5,888 nucleotides of DNA from an uncultured Clostridia bacterium (lineage in GTDB: Bacteria > Bacillota > Clostridia > Saccharofermentanales > Saccharofermentanaceae): NCBI GenBank assembly GCA_946405115.1, contig CAMJGB010000122.1:1-5888 (forward strand). The letters run 5' to 3'. Position numbers and translations under genes: made by a program. This document shows positions 1-4,233 of this stretch, piece after piece. The notes under the pieces were generated by a model. It was not told where the DNA came from. It searched no databases and worked only from the letters and a program-made list of their open reading frames with translations. Positions within the stretch are counted from its first letter, which is position 1. Each line of letters opens with the position of its first letter.

Positions 1-1
1 A

Positions 2-298
2 ACATTATATGACAGAGTATCTGAGGCAGATACAGATGCACCTTACATCACATGGAATGGACCTACATCTATTAATACTGAGGCTGGATTCATCGGCAGA
101 CCGTTCCTCATTGATAACCCTGCAAGTGAGTGGTTCAACATCTTGATGTCTGACGAGGATGCAAGAGATGGTGACAGACCGTTCTCAACATACTACTCAG
201 ATGCTATCTTCAACAACGCTGTTGAAGCAGCAGGACTCGCTTCTGTACTTGAGATCGAGCCTGGTGTAGCACCTGCAGATGAAGTACCGGAAGACTAA
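2..298 (+). CDS. C-terminal end of an unrecognised acidic protein (5' truncated)
   Basis: An open frame enters from the left edge and runs 98 codons to TAA at 296-298. No family is recognised. The visible part is rich in Asp/Glu and aromatic residues and poor in Lys, with segments such as WNGPTSIN, GFIGRPFLIDN and RPFSTYYSDAIFNNAVEAAG. It ends in an acidic, Pro/Ala-rich tail (EPGVAPADEVPED) that looks unstructured. Codon use favours AAC, ATC, TTC, GAC and AGA, much like the short prepilin downstream, which suggests good expression (inference). No membrane anchor or sorting motif is present at the C-terminus. It sits 123 nt upstream of the prepilin with no convincing terminator between. It may therefore belong to the same filament locus, for example as a globular pilus component, but nothing in the residues proves this. 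Confidence 0.75.
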   Translation, partial: TLYDRVSEADTDAPYITWNGPTSINTEAGFIGRPFLIDNPASEWFNILMSDEDARDGDRPFSTYYSDAIFNNAVEAAGLASVLEIEPGVAPADEVPED

Positions 299-311
299 AG
301 GAAAAGTGATA

Positions 312-338
312 TTTCACATTTTGAAGAAAAATGTGAAA
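312..338. repeat. AT-rich hairpin / inverted repeat upstream of the prepilin promoter
   Basis: TTTCACATTTT (312-322) and AAAATGTGAAA (328-338) form a perfect 11-bp inverted repeat around the loop GAAGA. It lies 13 nt after the upstream stop codon and 17 nt before the -35 box of the prepilin promoter. It is followed by A-rich rather than T-rich DNA, so it is a poor intrinsic terminator for the upstream gene. An operator, or an mRNA 3'-end stabilising stem, is more plausible. Confidence 0.6.
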
Positions 339-352
339 AAAATGTGAAAAAG
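331..352 (-). promoter_or_regulatory. Candidate activator site: two TTCACA direct repeats 11 bp apart
   Basis: ATGTGA occurs at 331-336 and again at 342-347, exactly 11 bp or one helical turn apart. Read on the minus strand this is TTCACA-N5-TTCACA. A third, oppositely oriented TTCACA lies at 313-318. Tandem hexamers on an 11-bp period just upstream of a -35 box (356-361) are typical of OmpR/PhoB-family response regulators. The unit resembles the TT(A/C/T)ACA repeats described for Bacillus subtilis PhoP. The regulator's identity is inference only, and A-tract-rich DNA can produce such repeats by chance. Confidence 0.4.
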
Positions 353-355
353 GTA

Positions 356-383
356 TTGCATTAATTCAAATTGGTGTTATACT
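356..383 (+). promoter_or_regulatory. SigA-type promoter of the short prepilin gene
   Basis: The -35 box is TTGCAT (356-361) and the -10 box is TATACT (378-383), separated by 16 bp. An extended -10 TG lies at 375-376 (TGTTATACT). Transcription would begin near 390, giving a leader of about 32 nt with a near-perfect AGGAGG ribosome binding site at 407-412, nine nt before the ATG. This arrangement predicts strong expression. Confidence 0.7.
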
Positions 384-421
384 AAAGATACAAACTTAAT
401 ACTTACAGGAGGTAAGAACAA

Positions 422-616
422 ATGAAGAAGATTCAGAAGACAAAGAAGGGTTTCACACTTATTGAGATGGTACTCGTTATCGCTATCATCGTAATCCTCG
501 CTGCAGTTCTCATCATGGGTGTTGCTGGATACCTCAACAAGGCTCGTAACGCTGCTGCATCTGTTTCTGCTCACAACAGTGCTGTTAACGTTGTTAACAA
601 TGCAATTGGAACATAA
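422..616 (+). CDS. Very short type IV prepilin, probable major filament subunit
   Basis: This 64-residue protein is a class III signal peptide plus one helix and little else. The leader is basic (MKKIQKTKKG, residues 1-10). It is followed by the prepilin peptidase site G|FTLIE, with the invariant Glu at mature position 5. A hydrophobic helix spans about residues 11-36, and a short Ala/Asn/Ser/Val-rich amphipathic tail completes the protein. The predicted mature form is about 54 residues, far below the usual 110-160 for pilins, and it lacks any globular beta-domain and any cysteines. It is closer in size to the N-terminal-type PilA of Geobacter. The mature protein has only two aromatics (Phe1, Tyr27), and the common Pro22 is replaced by Met. 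Codon choice is extremely biased (all Lys AAG; Asn AAC; Ile mainly ATC). Together with its own promoter, AGGAGG site and strong terminator, this points to a very abundant product. The family assignment is secure; the major-pilin role is inferred. Confidence 0.92.
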   Translation: MKKIQKTKKGFTLIEMVLVIAIIVILAAVLIMGVAGYLNKARNAAASVSAHNSAVNVVNNAIGT

Positions 617-640
617 TCTCGATTAGTGACGTAGATCTTA

Positions 641-669
641 GGGGGCGGGAAACTGCCCCCTTTTTTCTT
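641..669 (+). terminator. Rho-independent terminator after the short prepilin
   Basis: GGGGGC (641-646) pairs with GCCCCC (655-660) around an eight-base loop and runs straight into TTTTTT (661-666). It begins 24 nt after the prepilin stop codon. It makes the preceding gene a monocistronic unit and separates its output from the downstream prepilin genes. Confidence 0.93.
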
Positions 670-682
670 ACTTAATTCTTTT

Positions 683-699
683 TGTCAAGGGATTTGACA
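683..699. promoter_or_regulatory. Inverted repeat TGTCAA-N5-TTGACA, possible operator
   Basis: TGTCAA (683-688) and TTGACA (694-699) are perfect 6-bp inverted repeats around GGGAT. The right arm is also a consensus -35 hexamer. Its best partner is a weak TGTAAT at 719-724 with an over-long 19-bp spacer, so this is more likely a protein-binding site than a promoter on its own. It lies 25 bp upstream of the better -35 at 724-729. Confidence 0.35.
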
Positions 700-723
700 T
701 TTAACAAATTGTGAATTTTGTAA

Positions 724-751
724 TTGAATTTCTTAATTTTGCTTGTATAAT
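724..751 (+). promoter_or_regulatory. Promoter of the second prepilin operon
   Basis: TTGAAT (724-729) and the consensus TATAAT (746-751) are separated by 16 bp. A second overlapping TATAAT lies at 751-756. The start of transcription would fall near 758, leaving a leader of about 42 nt before the ATG at 800. The strong terminator upstream makes an independent promoter here necessary. Confidence 0.6.
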
Positions 752-764
752 ATAATTATTGTAT

Positions 765-781
765 TAGGCAAATTTTACCTA
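765..781. promoter_or_regulatory. 17-bp imperfect palindrome in the start region of the prepilin transcript
   Basis: TAGGCAAATTTTACCTA is a palindrome with one mismatched pair (C/A) apart from the central base. It lies 14 bp after the -10 box, right where a repressor would block the initiating polymerase, and 18 bp before the start codon. An operator role is inference; it could also form a weak RNA stem. Confidence 0.3.
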
Positions 782-799
782 TTTTTACCAGAGGGCGTT

Positions 800-1039
800 A
801 TGAGAAAGTTATACAAGAATAAAGCTGGTTTTTCTTTGATAGAGATGGTGCTGGTTATTGCAATTATCTGCATTCTTGCAGCTGTATTTATGATGAGTAT
901 CTCTACTTACATTCAGTCCAACAGGAACAGATCTAATGCCGCTTCAGCAGCACGTTCTTCTGTTGTTGTTGATATATCGTTAAGCGAAGATCAGATGCGT
1001 GCCCTCGGTTTTGAGGCACCCGCTGGTAGTGCAAGTTAA
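800..1039 (+). CDS. Second short type IV prepilin
   Basis: The product is 79 residues. The leader MRKLYKNKAG is followed by the prepilin peptidase site G|FSLIE with Glu at mature position 5. A hydrophobic helix runs to about residue 37 and shares nearly the same core (SLIEMVLVIAI, ILAAV) with the 64-residue prepilin upstream. The mature form is about 69 residues. It keeps Tyr27, again lacks Pro22, and has a Cys at mature position 14 inside the helix. The tail after the helix is polar, Ser/Arg/Ala-rich and then acidic (ISLSEDQMRALGFEAPAGSAS). The ATG at 800 is chosen over an in-frame TTG at 743, because that codon lies inside the -10 region and would add residues in front of a normal leader. 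The GAGGG at 791-795 is the likely ribosome site. Codon bias is much weaker than in the upstream paralogue, so it is probably less abundant. It is the first gene of a three-prepilin operon. Confidence 0.88.
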   Translation: MRKLYKNKAGFSLIEMVLVIAIICILAAVFMMSISTYIQSNRNRSNAASAARSSVVVDISLSEDQMRALGFEAPAGSAS

Positions 1040-1081
1040 TATTGATAATTAGTAATACTTTAATATAAGAGGGAGACTTAT

Positions 1082-1735
1082 ATGAAGAAGTTGAACTGCA
1101 AATCTAAGGCCGGTTTCACACTCTTGGAAGTTTTGCTTGCTGTTGTTATCATGGTTATTGCTTCAACAATGATCATGCAGGGCTTCATCGCAGTCATGGT
1201 TATTGGTAGAAATAACCGTGCTTATGCTGTTTCCGGTGAGAACAACTACAGATTGGCTATGAACACTACATTGGCCAAGAATGCTACAGCAGCTAATCAG
1301 ATTGATAACATTACTGCTCTTGCTGATGACGATTATGGCACTCTTACAGCCACTTATGCAGCAAATGCAGCTACCGGTGTTACTTCCAACAGATTAAGTC
1401 TCATTGTCGACCTTGACAGTTACTCTGATGAGACCGCTGGATATACTAGGACAGTTGCCGGTGATGTCATTGATGACGGTTCTGTTGTAAATAACAGATT
1501 TGCATTCTTCTATGACTTTGGTGATTACATGCATCGTGCTGGCGGACATATCATGCGTTTCGGCTTTACAATCGATCCTACAAATACAGCATCTCATGGC
1601 AGATTTACTGATCCCGTTTATGATGATGCAGGTAATATTGTTGCTTATGGTGATTATGGCTGGTATTGCTTTAATGAGTCTCATACCGGTGCCTGCAGAA
1701 CTACACCTTATACAAGCACACGTTTAGGAATCTGA
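1082..1735 (+). CDS. Minor type IV prepilin, PilV/GspI-like
   Basis: The 217-residue product has an 11-residue leader (MKKLNCKSKAG) followed by the cleavage site G|FTLLEVLLAVVIMVIAS, with Glu at mature position 5. The FTLLEVLLA start is typical of GspI/PilV-type minor pseudopilins, although the family call from so short a segment is tentative. After the helix (to about residue 42) comes a domain of about 170 residues rich in Asp, Asn, Thr and Tyr, presumably folding outside the membrane. Near the C-terminus, Cys196 and Cys205 frame an eight-residue loop (FNESHTGA). This could be a disulfide loop like the D-region of classical pilins. The only other Cys (residue 6) is removed with the leader. 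GAGGGAG at 1069-1075 is the ribosome site. The gene follows its neighbour by 42 nt and precedes the next by 15 nt. Confidence 0.88.
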   Translation: MKKLNCKSKAGFTLLEVLLAVVIMVIASTMIMQGFIAVMVIGRNNRAYAVSGENNYRLAMNTTLAKNATAANQIDNITALADDDYGTLTATYAANAATGVTSNRLSLIVDLDSYSDETAGYTRTVAGDVIDDGSVVNNRFAFFYDFGDYMHRAGGHIMRFGFTIDPTNTASHGRFTDPVYDDAGNIVAYGDYGWYCFNESHTGACRTTPYTSTRLGI

Positions 1736-1750
1736 TCGGAGGGTATAACA

Positions 1751-2527
1751 GTGAAGAGAACTAACAAACACGGCTTTACTCTTGTTGAGATGTTGTTGGC
1801 AATCGCTATCACTTTGTTGATCAGCGGATTGTTTATCACATTGATCGCTACGATTAGAGCTTCCTACTACAGAACTTATAATGATGATGACTGTGCTGAT
1901 ATTGCTGCTATGTATGCTGAGGCTCTTGAGAATACTGTTCTCTATGATATTCAGAATCATGTAGCATCTGATGTTATCAAGTTGGATGATCATTCAATTC
2001 TTACAAATACTAATAGTGCTTGTAGAATTAATTTCGACGCCATCGATAGCTTCAACAGCAACGGAACAGATGATAAGTGGATTATCAGAATGGTATGCCA
2101 CTTCGATGCTACAACCGGTGAGTTCAGATATCAGTTCTATTTCTTGGATAACTATATCAACCCTGGATATCTCCATGCTGTATATGAGGGAAGCTTCTGG
2201 ATTCCTAACTACATGCCTTATCAGTCTCAGACAATCGGTGTAAGTGATACTTACGATCCTTCTACTGGCGGCACATACTCATGGGATTACAATTATTCCT
2301 CACCTGCAACAAACTACACTATAGCTTGTGCTCCTGACGGTGTAATTTCCGGAACTGATATGCAGGGTGCATCAATGACTGATACAATCGGCGGTAACCC
2401 TATCTATACAAGAATCGGCAGTGACGGAATGGGTGCTATGGGTGTTGATACAACATCTGCTCGCGGAAGTGTTCCTACATCAAGCTCTGTCGTAACAATT
2501 ACTTATACAGCACCTGGTGCAACTTAA
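1751..2527 (+). CDS. Minor type IV prepilin, PilW/GspJ-like, GTG start
   Basis: This 258-residue prepilin has a short basic leader (MKRTNKHG) and a cleavage site G|FTLVE with Glu at mature position 5. A helix follows to about residue 36. The large exported region has four cysteines (48, 91, 116, 193). Its middle is aromatic-rich (about 125-192, with many Tyr, Phe and Trp), and the tail is low-complexity Gly/Ser/Thr/Met from about 200 to the end. Size and the FTLVEMLLAI start fit GspJ/PilW-type minor pseudopilins, which with GspI/PilV-type proteins form the initiating tip complex of such filaments; here that role is inferred. GGAGGG at 1738-1743, seven nt before the GTG, supports the start. 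It is the last gene of the prepilin operon and is followed directly by a strong terminator. Confidence 0.88.
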   Translation: MKRTNKHGFTLVEMLLAIAITLLISGLFITLIATIRASYYRTYNDDDCADIAAMYAEALENTVLYDIQNHVASDVIKLDDHSILTNTNSACRINFDAIDSFNSNGTDDKWIIRMVCHFDATTGEFRYQFYFLDNYINPGYLHAVYEGSFWIPNYMPYQSQTIGVSDTYDPSTGGTYSWDYNYSSPATNYTIACAPDGVISGTDMQGASMTDTIGGNPIYTRIGSDGMGAMGVDTTSARGSVPTSSSVVTITYTAPGAT

Positions 2528-2549
2528 TCTAACTTAAGAAATCAAGTTG

Positions 2550-2578
2550 AAGGCCCGATGGAAATCGGGCCTTTTTTT
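2550..2578 (+). terminator. Rho-independent terminator ending the prepilin operon
   Basis: AAGGCCCGAT (2550-2559) pairs perfectly with ATCGGGCCTT (2564-2573) around the tetraloop GGAA. The T-run extends over 2572-2578. It starts 22 nt after the last prepilin stop codon and marks the functional boundary with the coaW operon. Confidence 0.95.
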
Positions 2579-2587
2579 ATTTATAAT
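2559..2587 (+). promoter_or_regulatory. Possible coaW operon promoter overlapping the terminator
   Basis: A consensus TATAAT lies at 2582-2587. With a 17-bp spacer the -35 would be TGGAAA (2559-2564, four of six matches), which falls in the loop of the upstream terminator, with the T-run as spacer. Transcription would start near 2594, leaving a leader of about 18 nt. No better promoter is visible in the 84-nt gap, but the -35 is weak. Confidence 0.4.
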
Positions 2588-2611
2588 CTCTGTATTCAGT
2601 GAGGTGGAATC

Positions 2612-3436
2612 ATGAGAATAAATGTTGGACTTGATGTAGGCGGAAGTACGACGAAGATCGTCGGAATGGATAATGAGAATATTATCTATAAGTCCATTAC
2701 TACAGCAGGTGACCCGGTAACCTCTGCGTACGGAGCTCTGGGTAAGCTTATCAATGATCTTAAGATATCCATAGATGATATCGACGGCATATATATAACG
2801 GGTGTCGGATCCGGGTTTCCGGCTGCTCCGATGCTCGGTATCGAGACCATTACGGTCGATGAGTTCAAATCTTCGGGATTAGGTGGTCTTTTCCTTGCGA
2901 AATTGGACAAGGCAGTCGTCGTTAGTATGGGAACAGGTACTGCTTATCTTAAGGCCGAATATCCGAATGTTACTCATATCATCGGTTCCGGAGTGGGCGG
3001 CGGTACGATCGTCGGACTTGCCAACTCAATGACCGGTATAGACAATCCTGAGAAATTGTCTGATCTTGCAACCGGCGGAGACATCAATAAGGTCGATCTT
3101 ACCATTGGTGATATCTCCAAGGCTGAGATTCCCGGACTTGCCAAGCATGTAACTGCTTCGAATTTTGGTAAGGCCGCTGATGATCTTACAGGCGAGGATA
3201 AGGTAATCGGCGTATTTAATCTTGTTTATCAGTCTATTGGTACCATGTCCGTTCTCGCATCGAGAGTGGTTGGTATCGATGATGTTGTATTCACAGGACA
3301 GCTCACTACATTCAAGGAGTGTAAGAAGTCCTTCGAATTGTTCAGAGAACTCTATAGCGCAAACTTCATAATTCCTGAGGATGCCGTATTCGCGACTGCA
3401 ATCGGTGCATGCCTTGCAGGAGGTCAGAAGAATTGA
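2612..3436 (+). CDS. coaW: Type II pantothenate kinase
   Basis: This cytoplasmic 274-residue enzyme phosphorylates pantothenate with ATP, the first committed step of coenzyme A synthesis. It belongs to the type II (eukaryote-like, Staphylococcus aureus CoaW-like) class of the acetate/sugar kinase/Hsp70 fold. Visible signatures are the phosphate-1 loop GLDVGGSTTK (6-15), a VDEF segment whose Glu84 matches the expected catalytic base, and the SMGTGTA loop (105-111). The Gly-rich GSGVGGGT (125-132) and TASNFGK (181-187) motifs follow. The length is normal for bacterial CoaW. GAGG at 2601-2604 is seven nt before the ATG. It is the first gene of an overlapping operon, and its last codons contain the ribosome binding site of the next gene. 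The family assignment is firm from the motif order; BadF-type activators and other ROK-like kinases fit less well. Confidence 0.9.
   Translation: MRINVGLDVGGSTTKIVGMDNENIIYKSITTAGDPVTSAYGALGKLINDLKISIDDIDGIYITGVGSGFPAAPMLGIETITVDEFKSSGLGGLFLAKLDKAVVVSMGTGTAYLKAEYPNVTHIIGSGVGGGTIVGLANSMTGIDNPEKLSDLATGGDINKVDLTIGDISKAEIPGLAKHVTASNFGKAADDLTGEDKVIGVFNLVYQSIGTMSVLASRVVGIDDVVFTGQLTTFKECKKSFELFRELYSANFIIPEDAVFATAIGACLAGGQKN
3418..3424 (+). promoter_or_regulatory. AGGAGGT ribosome binding site that decides a TTG start
   Basis: AGGAGGT lies inside the end of coaW, eight nt before the TTG at 3433. The in-frame ATG at 3409 lies upstream of this site and has no ribosome site of its own at proper spacing. 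The TTG is therefore the better start. It shares TTGA with the coaW stop codon. Confidence 0.75.
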
Positions 3437-4233
3437 CAGAGCCTCAAGATCTTAAGGTTAAGAAGGTTAAAAAGGACAGAGCCTTCGAGCTGGATTTCCT
3501 GCGCGGAATCGCAATCGTAATGATGATGTTCATGCACTTCTCGTATGATGTCAGATACGAGTTCGGGTTCGATACATTCGAATACTTAAGAAGTGCATGG
3601 TTCTGGTCCTTCATTCATCCGATCATCATCGTATTGTTCGTTGGACTCTCCGGAATCTGCTGTACATTCTCAAGAAATAACTTCAAGCGAGGATTAAGAC
3701 TTCTTGCAGTAGCTATGGCTTTTACGGTGGTCACGAGCTTTGTTACTTATAAGATGGGAATCTACTGCCTGATCTTATTTAATGTTCTTCATATGCTCTC
3801 AGTATCGACGCTTGTTTATGCGCTCGTATCACTTATTGAGAAGAAGACGAAGATCAAAGCTGAGCAGATGTCATTCATCCTGGTCCTCTTTGGAATGTGG
3901 GTTGCCATGACTAGTGTGCATCTGTCGATGTTCGACTGCTCTACAGAAAACATGCTTTTCTATCCTTTGGGCTTCATTATCAAGGGTGAGCCTGATGTTG
4001 CTGACTATATGCCGCTTATCCCGTGGATGGGTGTGTTCCTCATAGGTGCCGGTTTGGGCCGCATGCTATATAAGGAGCAGAAGACGCTTTTCGGCGGGGC
4101 AGGAGAGAAAGTGAGATTTTTTACGAAGCCTTTGGAGTTTCTCGGAAGACACTCGCTTATCATTTACCTTATTCATCAGCCCATAATCTATTTTGTGCTG
4201 TATCTGATCTTTAAGATCGCCGGCAAAGCCTGA
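3433..4233 (+). CDS. DUF1624 / HGSNAT-like membrane acyltransferase
   Basis: The product is 266 residues from the preferred TTG start. It is a multi-pass membrane protein of the DUF1624 family, related to the catalytic region of heparan-alpha-glucosaminide N-acetyltransferase. After a Lys-rich cytoplasmic N-terminus comes the family's first motif, ELDFLRGIAIVMMMFMHFS (19-37), whose His35 is a candidate active residue. About six or seven hydrophobic segments follow, including 55-78, 88-107, 110-134, 147-166 and 194-213. FNVLHML (116-122), PLIPWMG (194-200) and LGRHSLIIYLIHQPIIY (237-253) match the family's later conserved blocks. Such proteins are thought to move acetyl groups across the membrane from acetyl-CoA to a sugar; the acceptor here is unknown. 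The start overlaps coaW by four nt, and the stop overlaps the next ATG (TGATG). The pairing with a CoA-synthesis gene is suggestive but not proof of a link. Confidence 0.85.
   Translation: MTEPQDLKVKKVKKDRAFELDFLRGIAIVMMMFMHFSYDVRYEFGFDTFEYLRSAWFWSFIHPIIIVLFVGLSGICCTFSRNNFKRGLRLLAVAMAFTVVTSFVTYKMGIYCLILFNVLHMLSVSTLVYALVSLIEKKTKIKAEQMSFILVLFGMWVAMTSVHLSMFDCSTENMLFYPLGFIIKGEPDVADYMPLIPWMGVFLIGAGLGRMLYKEQKTLFGGAGEKVRFFTKPLEFLGRHSLIIYLIHQPIIYFVLYLIFKIAGKA

Noticed and set aside
312..350. Hairpin as intrinsic terminator of the upstream gene
   Set aside because: The stem is AT-rich and is followed on the + strand by A-rich DNA rather than a T-run. The two convincing terminators of this window (641-669, 2550-2578) have GC stems and T-tails.
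422..616. The short prepilin as a frameshifted fragment of a longer pilin
   Set aside because: It has a clean stop, extreme codon optimisation up to its last codons and an immediate strong terminator 24 nt later. No pilin-like coding continuation is seen in the 24 nt before the terminator.
743..799. N-terminal extension of the second prepilin from TTG 743
   Set aside because: The TTG lies in the -10 region of the likely promoter and no ribosome site precedes it. It would put 19 hydrophobic residues in front of a normal basic prepilin leader.
1042..1069. Promoter-like TTGATA-N16-TATAAG before the PilV-like gene
   Set aside because: The transcript would begin at or within the ribosome binding site at 1069-1075, leaving almost no leader. 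AT-rich spacer DNA explains the match.
422..2527. Competence pseudopilus (ComGC-GF) cluster
   Set aside because: No comGA/comGB-type genes are present. The short prepilins are far smaller than ComGC, and gene order and sizes do not match a com operon.
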